DNA from: Planctomycetaceae bacterium
Lineage (GTDB): Bacteria; Planctomycetota; UBA1135; GCA-002686595
Reading direction: 5' to 3'
NCBI GenBank assembly: GCA_016125265.1
Contig: WGMC01000001.1
Coordinates: 1 to 64,000, forward strand
DNA length: 64,000 bases
Shown here: one piece after another, positions 34,004 to 42,860 of the stretch
Position numbering within the stretch: the first letter of the stretch is position 1
Layout: each line of letters starts with the position of its first letter
Program-made: the position numbers and the translations under genes
Notes under the pieces: model-generated
Database searches by the model: none
Told to the model about the DNA's origin: nothing
The model's input: only the letters and a program-made list of their open reading frames with translations

Positions 34004-34214
34004 AATGCCCGACGCAAACTATCTCCCTTTCCAGCCCGCTTCCAGCCTCTTTCGCCGTGATGGGGACAAAATCGGGGCGTCGGCCGAGTTTTGCCCTCGA
34101 CCGAACCCCAACCCCGTCCCGCAATGGGACGAACGGCACCTGCGCGCGGGCGACCCGGGCGGTGCCGACGTCGTGCCGGCCACGCTCAGGCCAAGCGCAC
34201 GGCGGGCCCGCGGA

Positions 34215-36869
34215 TCAAGGCAAGATCCGCCCGAGCAGGGCGTTGCTCAAACTCACGGGGACACCCGGCACCGACGTGGCCAGGTGGGCCGACTGGAAGC
34301 CCAGATCCAAGCCCACCAGGGAGGGCTGCGGCGGCACTGCCACCTGGAACGGAGCGGACCCGTTCGCGGTGATCGCGCTGCCCACTTGGTACGGCCCGTT
34401 CAGGGTGCTGAGCAGCAGTTCGCCGACGCCGGGGACCAAGAGCCCGCAGCCGGTGCCGAATGCGATGGGCACCCCGGTGAAGAGAAGCGCGAGACCGTCC
34501 CCTTGGCCACTCGTGCTCACGAAGTCGGCGGTTTGACCCTGCACGAGACCTGCCGAGAGGGTTGCGAGGGCAACGCTGTTGCCGAAGCAGCCCGAGAGCG
34601 AGGAAAAGGAGCCCAGCCCACAGGCCTTCCACTTGCCCAGGTAGCTGTCTCCCCCGGGAGAGGCAGTGAATGCGCCGCCCACGAGCAGCGCCGGACCCTC
34701 CGAGAGCTGTTGTCCCCCGATCGCCAGGACGCTGCCGGTCCAAGTCGTCGCCATCGGCGTCCAAAGGGCGCCATCGAAGCGCGCGACGCCGCCTGCAGGT
34801 TGGAAGGTGGGGCCCACCGCGGTGAATTCACCACCCACGAACAGGGCGGTACCGGTGCCGTCGTCCGCCGCCGCCATGGCGCGCACCGCACCCAGGGTGC
34901 CGCCGCCCACCTCTTGCCACGCGCTCCCATTCCAGCGGCCGAGATTTCGCACCGTCTGGGTGCCCGAGTTGCTGAAGGCACCGCCTGCATACAGCGCTTC
35001 GCCGGTGCCGTCGTCGAAGACGGTGAGTTCCTCGACAATGACCCCAAAGAGGTCCGCGCCCGACAATCCCTGCCCCAGGGTGGACCAAACGCTCCCATCC
35101 CAGCGCACCACGCCGGTAGGTGCGCCCAAAGAGGCACTAAAGAGACCCGCGAAGAGCTCCGGACCCTGGCCCGCGTCCCACTCGACGAGGCTGTAGACCG
35201 CGAAGGCACCCGTCGGCAGCGGAGTCGGGAGAGCGTTCCAGACGGAGCCATCCCATCGCGCAACGCCGTTCGCGGAGACGCCGCCTGCAAACTGGAACGA
35301 GCCGCCGACGTAGAGCGCAGCCCCCGACCCGTCGTCGTGCACTGCCAAGGCGCGCACGACACCTGGGCCCACGAACGGACCGGGGGTGTTCTCCACGCCG
35401 CCGCCGAAGCCGGTCCAAACCGTTCCGTCCCACGCGGCCAACCCCTTCACGGTGAGGCTGCCCGCTTGGACGAAGGACCCGCCCACGTGCAAGGCCGGGC
35501 CAGATCCGCTGTCCAAGACCTCGAGCGCCAGCACGGATCCGTCGAGGGGCTCGCCCACGGCGCTCCACTGGCCATCGCGCCAGCGCGCCAGGTAGGCGAT
35601 GGGCTGTCCGGCGATTTGGGTGAAGTCGCCGCCCACGTACACCGCGGGCCCGCTGCCGTCGTCGAAGGTCCGGACCGCTTGCACGGTGCCGTTGACGCCA
35701 CCCAGGCCCAGGGGACCAAAGCTCACGCCGTCCCAGCGCGCGATGCGCGGCGCGTTGTCTCCGCCCGCGGTCACGAAGGCCCCCAACGCGTAGAGCCGCG
35801 GGCCCGCGCCATCATCGAGGCTTCCGAAACTCTGCACGGGCCCCACCGGTGCGCCGTTCAGGGCGCTCCATTGGGAGCCATTCCAGCGCGCCGTCGAACC
35901 CGTGCCCAGCCCACCGGCGAGGCTGAAGGAGCCACCCACGTACAAGGAGGGGCCGCTCCCGTCGTCGAACGTGCGCAGGGCAAACACCGAGTTGTTGGTG
36001 CCCGCACCCACGGCGGCGTACGTGGCGCCATTCCACGCGGCCAGATTGCTCGCAGGTTGACCGCCCGCGCTGGTGAACTGGCCAGCGACGTACAGGGCGC
36101 CCGAGAAGGACTCCAGCGCATTCACCGCGAGGGAGGTCGTGCTCGAAGCCACCCCCGCTCCCACCGGCCGCCAAAGGCTGCCGTTCCAGCGCGCGATCCC
36201 CGAGGCTTGCGCGGAGGATGCCTGCGTGAAAACTCCACCGGCGTACAAGGAAGTGCCGTTCGTGTCCGTGTGCACCTCGAGGGCGTTGACACGGCCGTTC
36301 AGGCCGCCCAAGAGCGGCGCCCAGTCGACGCCGTCCCACTTGGCGATGCGGTTCGCGGGTGCGCCGCCCGCACCGGTGAAGTCCCCCGCGGCAAACAGCG
36401 CCGGCCCAGAGCCGTCGTCCCAGACCGCCAGGGCTCGCACCGCATTCGTGACGCCGGCCCCCACGGTGTTCCAGGTGCTGCCGTTCCACTTCGCGATGCG
36501 CGCGGCGCTGGGGCCCACGAGGGGCGGGAACGGCGAGAAGGATCCACCTGCGTACAGGGCGTCCCCCGAGCCGTCGTCGTAGACCGCGAGCGCGAGCACG
36601 GATCCGTTGAGGCCGATGCCCACCGGCGACCAACTGGCGCCGTCCCACGCGGCGATGTTGTTGACCGCGGTTCCGCCCGCGGCGGTGAACGACCCGCCCA
36701 CGTAGAGCTTGGGTCCTGAACCGTCGTCGAAGGTCACCGAAGCGAACGCCGTCCCGTTCAACCCAGGCTCGGAGCCAAAGGTGGGGACCCAGGCGGGATC
36801 GCAGGTGGTGGTTTGGATGGGCGCAAGGGGGCCTGCGGAAACCAGCAGGGCGAGCCAAAGAGTCGGCAT
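34215..36869 (-). CDS. Secreted protein with 14 propeller-like repeats
   Basis: 884 residues, exported (signal peptide MPTLWLALLVSAGPLAPI). After a short lead, fourteen tandem units of about 49 residues follow the pattern DDGSGPALYVGGSFTxAGG..IAxWDGxxWxxVGxGLNGxVxAL. Each unit has the strand pattern of a propeller blade, so two seven-bladed propellers or one superhelix are possible (inference). The last roughly 125 residues (from SSLSGCFGNSVAL) switch to the beta domain shared with 1896 and 41334. Similar repeat proteins are frequent in planctomycetes without known function. The ATG at 36869 begins the signal peptide; upstream in-frame ATGs would add non-matching sequence. Confidence 0.88.
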   Translation of the reverse strand: MPTLWLALLVSAGPLAPIQTTTCDPAWVPTFGSEPGLNGTAFASVTFDDGSGPKLYVGGSFTAAGGTAVNNIAAWDGASWSPVGIGLNGSVLALAVYDDGSGDALYAGGSFSPFPPLVGPSAARIAKWNGSTWNTVGAGVTNAVRALAVWDDGSGPALFAAGDFTGAGGAPANRIAKWDGVDWAPLLGGLNGRVNALEVHTDTNGTSLYAGGVFTQASSAQASGIARWNGSLWRPVGAGVASSTTSLAVNALESFSGALYVAGQFTSAGGQPASNLAAWNGATYAAVGAGTNNSVFALRTFDDGSGPSLYVGGSFSLAGGLGTGSTARWNGSQWSALNGAPVGPVQSFGSLDDGAGPRLYALGAFVTAGGDNAPRIARWDGVSFGPLGLGGVNGTVQAVRTFDDGSGPAVYVGGDFTQIAGQPIAYLARWRDGQWSAVGEPLDGSVLALEVLDSGSGPALHVGGSFVQAGSLTVKGLAAWDGTVWTGFGGGVENTPGPFVGPGVVRALAVHDDGSGAALYVGGSFQFAGGVSANGVARWDGSVWNALPTPLPTGAFAVYSLVEWDAGQGPELFAGLFSASLGAPTGVVRWDGSVWSTLGQGLSGADLFGVIVEELTVFDDGTGEALYAGGAFSNSGTQTVRNLGRWNGSAWQEVGGGTLGAVRAMAAADDGTGTALFVGGEFTAVGPTFQPAGGVARFDGALWTPMATTWTGSVLAIGGQQLSEGPALLVGGAFTASPGGDSYLGKWKACGLGSFSSLSGCFGNSVALATLSAGLVQGQTADFVSTSGQGDGLALLFTGVPIAFGTGCGLLVPGVGELLLSTLNGPYQVGSAITANGSAPFQVAVPPQPSLVGLDLGFQSAHLATSVPGVPVSLSNALLGRILP

Positions 36870-37066
36870 GGAAGCTCCAGGACGGGGAAGTAGAGCCAGC
36901 GCAGGTCCCGCACGCCGCAGGACCCAGCGTTCCCTCCACGCTAAGGCGAGTGCGCGCCACCCGCAACCACCCGCGAGCAAGCGAAATTGCCCGGATCCCT
37001 CGGATCCCTCCGCGCGCGCGCTCTTCGCTCCGCTCCGCGGCCCCGCGACCCCCATCGCGCCTACCC

Positions 37067-37234
37067 TCAGCCGCCGACGCGGTACGTGAACGGGTCGTGC
37101 AACTGCCCGGCGCCCCCCGACCACCAGGCCAGGGCCACGAGTGCGAGGAACACCACCAGGATCGCCAGCGCCGATAGCCCCCAGGGCCACGGCCGACGCG
37201 GCTCGGCGCCCGCCATTCCTCGCGACGCGCTCAC
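37067..37234 (-). CDS. Small single-span membrane protein coupled to SGNH hydrolase
   Basis: 55 residues: start VSASRGMAGAEPRR, one strong transmembrane segment (GLSALAILVVFLALVALAWW) and a short tail ending HDPFTYRVGG. Its GTG overlaps the stop of the SGNH gene at 37231 (GTGA), a coupling used repeatedly in this window, and that overlap is the main evidence that it is real. Function unknown; it may help place the hydrolase or an associated membrane enzyme. Confidence 0.6.
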   Translation of the reverse strand: MSASRGMAGAEPRRPWPWGLSALAILVVFLALVALAWWSGGAGQLHDPFTYRVGG

Positions 37235-38721
37235 CGCGCACCCTCGCTATCCGGGTCTCGTCCCGCCAGGAAGTCCGCCAGGTCGTACATCAGCGCGCCG
37301 TAGCCGAGCACGTGCAGGTGGCACTCGTCGGCCATGAGCTCGAAACCGACGATCCCGTCGGGCGCGCGCGCTTCGTACAGCGCCTCCGCGTCGAACAACT
37401 TCACGCCCTGCGCGCTGCCCGCGACCTCGCGCACGATCCCGTTCGAGAGCGGACTGCCCTTGCGCGGCGCGCGGTCGAGGCGCGCGGCATCGGCAAAGTG
37501 CTGTTTGGCCCGCGACGGGTCGGAAAGGCCGAGCGCGCAGAGCCCGCGGTGGAACAGTACGAGCGGCACGTCCGGCACCGCGGCCAAGGATGCGGCGAAG
37601 AGTTCGTCCGCGCGCGCGAACGCCGCGCGCTCGTCCTCCTCCACCTGCCCCGCCAGCAGTTCGCCCCAGAGCGAGAGGGTCGTGTGGGCGCGTTCGGACC
37701 AGCGCTCGAGCGGCGGCCAGAGCGGGCTGCGTTCGGCGAGCCTGCCGCCGTAGGCGCGGGCCAGGGGCGGCTCGGCGTCCGCGGGCAACTCCCGTTCGCG
37801 CCGCTGGAAATCCGTGCCGTGCACCCGCAGGTCCGCGCGGTCCCGCGCCAGCGGCCGAAAACGCGCCGGCAGTTGGGCGATGCCGTCCACGTGCAGCGTG
37901 CGGGCGCGCGCGCGGAGCTCTCCATCCACATCGGCCGGCAACTTGCTCGCGAACGGCGGCGAGAGCGGGTTCCAGACCACCGTCGCGAGCACGGTCTCGA
38001 TGCCGCGCCCGCGGGCGCTCTCCACCATATGGCGCAGGTTGTCGCGGTAGCGCTCGAAACGCGCGAGGGTCTCGTCGTACCCCAAGCCCGCGAAACGCTC
38101 GAACTCGCCTTGCCACGCCTCGGGCCGCGGCGCAGCGGCGGGGTCGGGGGCGAGTCCCTCCTCCAGCCAGCGAAACAGCGCCAGGTGCCGCGCGACCGCC
38201 GCCGCGGACGCCAGTGGACCCGCGGGTTTCGTCTCGGCCAACTCGGCGCGGAAACCGGCCTCGACGAACTCGTTGTGGCCGGAGTAGATCACCACGACGT
38301 CGGGCTCGAGGTCGAGCGCCTGTTCGAAGAGGATCGCCACACGCTCCGACCCGTAGCCGCGCCGGCCCAGGTTGATGACCTCGTGGTCCACGCCGCCAGT
38401 GGCGAGTTCGAGGCGCTCCTCGAGGATGTGCGGCGGGAATCCTTGTGTGTTGGAGCCTCCGAACAAGAGCACGCGCCGCGCGCTTCCCTTGGGCGGAATG
38501 CGCCGCTCCTCGGATTCGCTCGGGAACATCTGCGTGCGCCAGCCCCCCGGCCGCTCGGGGTCCGCCACCAGGTAGCGGGCCGCGGGGTCAAAGCCGCGGG
38601 CCTCGCGGCCAGGTGCGCCCGAATGCGCTCCGCCGAGGGCCGCGAAGAGTTCGATCAACCCGTAGAACGCAGCGGTGGTCAGGGCAACCCGGAACAGGGT
38701 CGTGGCGCGGCTTGGGCCCAT
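37231..38721 (-). CDS. Membrane-anchored SGNH/GDSL-hydrolase-like protein
   Basis: 496 residues with one N-terminal membrane anchor (TLFRVALTTAAFYGLIELFA). SGNH blocks seen: I LLFGGSNTQGF (catalytic Ser), III IYSGHNEFVE (Asn), and a late DECHLHVLG with the Asp-x-x-His of block V. Block II Gly is in INLGRRGYGS. SGNH enzymes of this shape act on acyl groups of polysaccharides or lipids at the cell surface; substrate unknown. The region at about 385-440 has a TPR-like helix pair (VLFHRGLCALGLSDPSRAKQHFADAARLD). The start codon lies inside a perfect 14-bp palindrome GGGCCCATGGGCCC (38714-38727). Confidence 0.85.
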   Translation of the reverse strand: MGPSRATTLFRVALTTAAFYGLIELFAALGGAHSGAPGREARGFDPAARYLVADPERPGGWRTQMFPSESEERRIPPKGSARRVLLFGGSNTQGFPPHILEERLELATGGVDHEVINLGRRGYGSERVAILFEQALDLEPDVVVIYSGHNEFVEAGFRAELAETKPAGPLASAAAVARHLALFRWLEEGLAPDPAAAPRPEAWQGEFERFAGLGYDETLARFERYRDNLRHMVESARGRGIETVLATVVWNPLSPPFASKLPADVDGELRARARTLHVDGIAQLPARFRPLARDRADLRVHGTDFQRRERELPADAEPPLARAYGGRLAERSPLWPPLERWSERAHTTLSLWGELLAGQVEEDERAAFARADELFAASLAAVPDVPLVLFHRGLCALGLSDPSRAKQHFADAARLDRAPRKGSPLSNGIVREVAGSAQGVKLFDAEALYEARAPDGIVGFELMADECHLHVLGYGALMYDLADFLAGRDPDSEGAR

Positions 38722-38745
38722 GGGCCCGAAGATTGTGGCGCCTTC

Positions 38746-38773
38746 GGGCCCCGGGCGCCACCGCCCGGGGCCC
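38746..38773 (-). terminator. Strong hairpin between porin-like and SGNH genes
   Basis: Perfect 11-bp stem GGGCCCCGGGC (38746-38756) / GCCCGGGGCCC (38763-38773) with a 6-base loop, 20 bases after the porin-like stop and 24 bases before the SGNH start. No T-tract; could terminate or attenuate transcription. Confidence 0.5.
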
Positions 38774-38792
38774 GCGTCATGCCGCTAGTGGC

Positions 38793-39929
38793 TCAGAGGA
38801 TGCGGAAGTCGATGTCGAAACGCACCCGGTACGGGTCTTCCGACTCGCCGGCGTCCGAAGTCAGGACCCAGAGTTTGAGGGAGACGTTGTCGGCGACGAA
38901 GTATTGGCCGCCGAGCACGAAGCCCTCCATGCCGTCGCCCGTGCCCGTCCCCGCGATCGGAGTGTCGTCCTGGGCCACGGCGGAAAAGACCGCGTTGGCG
39001 TCGACGTCGTAGTAGGCCGCGAACAGGTTCCAGTCGTCCTTCTTCGAGGACTTGCCGACCTGCACGCCGACGGCGAAGCCCGTGTCCTCGCCGGACTCGT
39101 CGTCCACGTTGTTGAAGTACTGCGCGAAGGCGGTGGTCTGGTGCAGAGGGCCGCCGCGCACGGTGCCCGCGAGGAACGTGTCCCAGATCGCGAAGTGCTC
39201 CGCGTCCGCGGTGTTGCCCTGGATGTCCGCGACGGCCAGGTCGTCGACGCCGGACCAGTGGGAGTACGAGGTGCCGAGGCTCAAGTCCACGCTCTCGCTC
39301 GCCTTCCAGTTCGCGTTGCCCTGCAGGCCGGTCATCGCCGGATCGGAGCCCGTGCCGTCACCGCTCTCGTTGACCTCGGCGGCGACGACGTGCGTTGCGC
39401 GCACGTCGAAGCCGAATCTGCCCGTCGTGGACGGTTTCCACACGGCCGCGACACCCGCCGGTTGCACGTCGTCGTCCCACGCGAGCTCACGCAGCACGGG
39501 CGGCCGCGTGAAAGGATGTGCGAACTTGCCGCCGGTGAGCGCGAGGGCTTCGCAGGCCTGCCACTGCAGGAAGAATCGATCCAAACCCAACTCGCCGCCC
39601 TCGAAACCGTCCCCGTCGCCGAAGTCCCAGTGCGGGTTGTTGGCGTCCCGTCCGTCCGACAGGGTGGAGATCCGCGCGCCGAGTTTCACGTCGGGCATCA
39701 GGTCGTACTCGGCTCCGATGCGAAAGCGCAGGCGGCCGCGGTGGCGGTCGACGCCGTTGACCTGGTCGAAGGTGCTTTCGGCGCGCAGCCGGCCTTCGGC
39801 CGAGAACCGCAGCCGGCTCCAGATCGAGTCGGTCTGCTCCAGGGGGAGCACGGGGATCGTGGGGGAGTTGGCGGGCGCTGCCTCGCTCGCGCCGCCCGAG
39901 AGCACAAAACAGAGGGCGAGAATCGTCAT
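38793..39929 (-). CDS. Putative outer-membrane porin (beta-barrel)
   Basis: 378 residues with a signal peptide (MTILALCFVLSGGASEAAPA). The mature part alternates hydrophobic and polar residues in strand-sized pieces, e.g. GRLRFRIGAEYDLMPDVKLGARISTL, FGFDVRATHVVAAEV and TSYSHWSGVDD, and ends RVRFDIDFRIL, a typical barrel C-terminus ending in a hydrophobic residue after aromatic/hydrophobic alternation. It matches the style of the putative-porin family (phosphate-selective/Porin_5-like). Transported solute unknown. Next upstream is the transglutaminase-fold protein on the same strand. Confidence 0.8.
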   Translation of the reverse strand: MTILALCFVLSGGASEAAPANSPTIPVLPLEQTDSIWSRLRFSAEGRLRAESTFDQVNGVDRHRGRLRFRIGAEYDLMPDVKLGARISTLSDGRDANNPHWDFGDGDGFEGGELGLDRFFLQWQACEALALTGGKFAHPFTRPPVLRELAWDDDVQPAGVAAVWKPSTTGRFGFDVRATHVVAAEVNESGDGTGSDPAMTGLQGNANWKASESVDLSLGTSYSHWSGVDDLAVADIQGNTADAEHFAIWDTFLAGTVRGGPLHQTTAFAQYFNNVDDESGEDTGFAVGVQVGKSSKKDDWNLFAAYYDVDANAVFSAVAQDDTPIAGTGTGDGMEGFVLGGQYFVADNVSLKLWVLTSDAGESEDPYRVRFDIDFRIL

Positions 39930-40007
39930 GGGGGGGACTTTGGGGGTAGGGGAATGGAAAGCGGGGCCGCCCGCGGATCCCTCCGCGAGCGGCCCCGCCG
40001 GGGGGTC

Positions 40008-41072
40008 TCAGCGCACCTGTTCGTAGCGGATCGTGCGGCTCAGTTGGGCCTCCATGGGGCCATCGGGCAGGACGCGCGCGACCTTGCCGTCCACCACGGC
40101 GTGCCCGATGATCATCGTGTTCACGGGCTTGGCGTTTTCGTCGGGGCGCAGACGGAACTCGCGGCCCTCGTTGAGCCAAAGGCGCCATTCCGTGAGGCCG
40201 GTGAACCAGCGTTCGGCGCCGAGCCCGCCGGGAGCATCCGCTTCGACGACGTCGGCGCTGACCCAACCGTGGCCGGGCAGGAAGTACTCGACCCAGCAGC
40301 GGTAACCGGGGTCGTAGCTCTCGCCCTCGCGCTTGGGGTTCAGGCGGTAGCCCATCTGCAGCCGCGCGGGCAGGCCCTTCGCGCGCGCGAGGGAGATGAA
40401 GAGCGAGTGCAGGTCCGTGCAGCAGCCGCCGGCGTTGGTCAGGCAGTCCTCGGCGGTGCCGATGCCGCAGTGGGGCTTGCTGGGGTCCTTCGAGTAGTGG
40501 TCCGCGTACTCGGCGACGTACTGCAGGAGCTTCTTGGCGATCAGCGCCGGGTTCTTTTCGTCGCCGCAGGTTTCGTCCGCGATCTTCTGCAGCTCCGGTG
40601 TGACCGCCATGTGCGGCGCGTCGGTGCGCAGCGCGTCGGCGAAGAGCTGGCGGTGCACGTCCTGGATCGGGCCCACCGTCGCGGGATCGACCATCTGCAG
40701 CACGGGCTCGCGCTTCAACGTGAAACGCACGGTGGCCTCGAGCTCCGTCTTGCCGGGATTCTCGACCTCGAGGTAGAGGAAGCGGTTGCCGCGGTCCGCG
40801 TCGCGTTCGATGCGCCACGTGCCGGGCACGTCGACGAGATCGAAGTCGAGCAGGTTCTGGTGGCGCTCGTTGTCGGGGATCGCGATCCACCAACGCACAC
40901 TCTTGGCGTCCTTCGAGATGCCGCTGAGTTTGGCCGTCTGCGTGACGCGGTAGGTGCGTGTCTCGCCGAGGGTGTCGTTGGCCTCCGGCGCCGACGGTTG
41001 GGGAAGGGGCGCCGCGCCGGTGTCGGGCGTGCTGCCAAGGAGGGGCAAAAGCAGGAGGAGGGTGGCGATCAT
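40008..41072 (-). CDS. Exported transglutaminase-like protein with altered active site
   Basis: 354 residues, signal peptide (MIATLLLLLPLLGSTPDTGA). A beta-rich N-terminal part (about 35-130) is followed by a transglutaminase-like core: catalytic-Cys segment NAGGCCTDLHSLFISLARAKGLPARL (C218 in CTD), then YRCWVEYFLPGHGWVSAD (257-274). In active family members the triad is Cys-His-Asp, with His in a HAW or HCW motif; here that position is Arg258 (codon CGC). Asp274 is in place. The protein may therefore be catalytically silent or use another residue. Not in an obvious operon; a TATGCT box near 41137-41142 (complement) could be its -10. Confidence 0.85.
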   Translation of the reverse strand: MIATLLLLLPLLGSTPDTGAAPLPQPSAPEANDTLGETRTYRVTQTAKLSGISKDAKSVRWWIAIPDNERHQNLLDFDLVDVPGTWRIERDADRGNRFLYLEVENPGKTELEATVRFTLKREPVLQMVDPATVGPIQDVHRQLFADALRTDAPHMAVTPELQKIADETCGDEKNPALIAKKLLQYVAEYADHYSKDPSKPHCGIGTAEDCLTNAGGCCTDLHSLFISLARAKGLPARLQMGYRLNPKREGESYDPGYRCWVEYFLPGHGWVSADVVEADAPGGLGAERWFTGLTEWRLWLNEGREFRLRPDENAKPVNTMIIGHAVVDGKVARVLPDGPMEAQLSRTIRYEQVR

Positions 41073-41321
41073 CTCGGTGGGAGGTAGGGGGTTTGGCCGG
41101 GCCGGCGGCCCGGCGATATCCACTGGAGCGATGAAAGCATAGCCGGGGCCGATGCTTTGTGCGGGGCCACGCGGACAATGCGCCCGGATTCCCGACGCCC
41201 GCCCCGCGTCCCGGGAATCGCGCCGTGGGCCGGGCCGGGGGCCCGACGCGTTGGGCCCTCCATGCGGGCAGGGTCTCGCGTCGGCCCGCGGCGCCCCGGA
41301 CCCGGGAAGTCGCCCCGCGCC

Positions 41322-41327
41322 TAGGAT
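41322..41327 (+). promoter_or_regulatory. TAGGAT -10-like box 6 bases before the DUF1028 gene start
   Basis: TAGGAT then GGGCCC then ATG (41334): a TANNNT box at leaderless distance on the plus strand. Confidence 0.5.
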
Positions 41328-41333
41328 GGGCCC

Positions 41334-42860
41334 ATGCGCGCATGGCTCCGCCCCCTCGTCGCTGGCCTCGCCGTCGTCGGTCTTTCCGCTGGAGCGATGG
41401 CCACGTGGTCCGTGATCGCGGTCGACCTCGCCACGGGGGAGGTCGCGATCGCCAGTGCCACCTGCCTCGCGAACTTCGATCTCCAGCGCGCCCTGCCCGT
41501 GCTGGTCGTCGGCAAGGGCGCCGCCGCGGCGCAATCCGCGGTGGACCAGGGCGCGGTGAACCGGGCCAAGCTCTTCGCCGCCCTGCAGAACGGCGTGGCG
41601 CCCGCCGCGATCCTCGCGCAACTGGCGCAGGAGGACCCCTCCCACCAGGTGCGCCAGTACGGCATCGTCGACCTCGTGCCCCAGCACGCGCCGGTGACCT
41701 TCACGGGCAACGGCGCCGGCGCGGCGAAGGGCGGGGTCACGGGGCAGATCGGCACCATCCGCTACGCGATCCAAGGCAACATCCTGACCGCGCCCCAGGT
41801 CTTGAGCGCGGCGCGTTCGGCCCTCATCGGCACGCAGGGCGACCTGGGACAGCGTGTGGCCGCGGCCATGGAAGCAGCGCGCGCCCTCGGCGGCGACGGC
41901 CGCTGCTCGTGCAGTTCGATCGCGCCGACCTCCTGCGGCGCGCCGCCGCCGGGCTTCCAGAAGTCCGCGCACACCGCGTTCTTCCTGATCGCGCGCGCCG
42001 GCGACGTGGACGGCGTGTGCAACGCGGCCGAGGGCTGCGCGAACGGCAGCTACTACCTGGCGCTCAACGAGATCGGGGGCCCGGGCACGACCGATCCGGT
42101 GCTCGTGCTCGACGCCGAGTTCCAACTCTGGCGCGCCGCTCTCGCCGGGCGACCGGACCACTACTTGTCGACGGTCACACCGTCGGCGGCGCGGCTGCCG
42201 GCCGACGGCACGAGCAGCAGTTTCGTGCGTGTGCAACTCGTCGACGTGAACGGAGTGCCACTCACGGCGGGTGGAGCGACGCTGTCGGTCGCCGAGTTGG
42301 GCGCGACGGGACTCGTCAGCACGTCGGCGGTGCTCGACTTCCAAGACGGCAGCTACGCGTTTGCCGTCGACGCGAAATCGACGCCGGGCGAAGTGCAGCT
42401 CCAAGTCACCGTCGATGACGGCCAGGGCGCGGTGACACTCGGACCGCCGCTCGCCATTGTGTTGGATCCGCCGGCGGCGTTGCACGCGGGGTTTGCCCAG
42501 GTTTCCGCCAGCGCGGGTGCCCTCGTGCCGTTGACCCTGGACTTCGGAGCAGCCGACGCCACTTCGCCGTACCTGGTGCTGGTCGGCGCGTCGGGCCTCG
42601 GGCCGGGTGTGCCCCTCGGCGCGGGCCTCGTGCCCCTGGTCCCGGACGCCGTCGTCGCACTTTCGATCGAGCTGGCCGGCAGCGCGCTGTTGCCGCAGAG
42701 CGTGGGGCTCCTGGACGGCGCGGGGCGGGCACTCGCCGGGTTCGCGCCGCCGCCGGGCCTCTTGGGTGGGCTCGTCGGCGGCGAACTGCAGTTCTGCGCG
42801 GTCGCGCTCGGCTCCCCCGAGCAGGTCTCGCCCCCGATCGCGCTGGGCATCGGGCCCTAA
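41334..42860 (+). CDS. Secreted DUF1028-family protein with Ig-like and C-terminal beta domains
   Basis: 508 residues. Signal peptide about 1-23 (VAGLAVVGLSAGAMA). The mature N-terminus TWSVIAVDLATGEVAIASATC begins a DUF1028 domain (to about 270), which resembles Ntn hydrolases; if so, the residue exposed after cleavage (Thr in ATWSV) could be the nucleophile. Next comes an Ig-like/invasin-type domain (about 280-385, PADGTSSSFVRVQLVDVNGVPL), then the roughly 125-residue C-terminal beta domain found also in 1896 and 34215. A TAGGAT box 6 bases before the ATG suggests a leaderless transcript. Function unknown. Confidence 0.88.
   Translation: MRAWLRPLVAGLAVVGLSAGAMATWSVIAVDLATGEVAIASATCLANFDLQRALPVLVVGKGAAAAQSAVDQGAVNRAKLFAALQNGVAPAAILAQLAQEDPSHQVRQYGIVDLVPQHAPVTFTGNGAGAAKGGVTGQIGTIRYAIQGNILTAPQVLSAARSALIGTQGDLGQRVAAAMEAARALGGDGRCSCSSIAPTSCGAPPPGFQKSAHTAFFLIARAGDVDGVCNAAEGCANGSYYLALNEIGGPGTTDPVLVLDAEFQLWRAALAGRPDHYLSTVTPSAARLPADGTSSSFVRVQLVDVNGVPLTAGGATLSVAELGATGLVSTSAVLDFQDGSYAFAVDAKSTPGEVQLQVTVDDGQGAVTLGPPLAIVLDPPAALHAGFAQVSASAGALVPLTLDFGAADATSPYLVLVGASGLGPGVPLGAGLVPLVPDAVVALSIELAGSALLPQSVGLLDGAGRALAGFAPPPGLLGGLVGGELQFCAVALGSPEQVSPPIALGIGP

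Noticed and set aside
33961..34017. Longer N-terminus of the TetR regulator from the ATG at 34017
   Set aside because: It would include the operator-like palindrome and residues unlike TetR N-termini.
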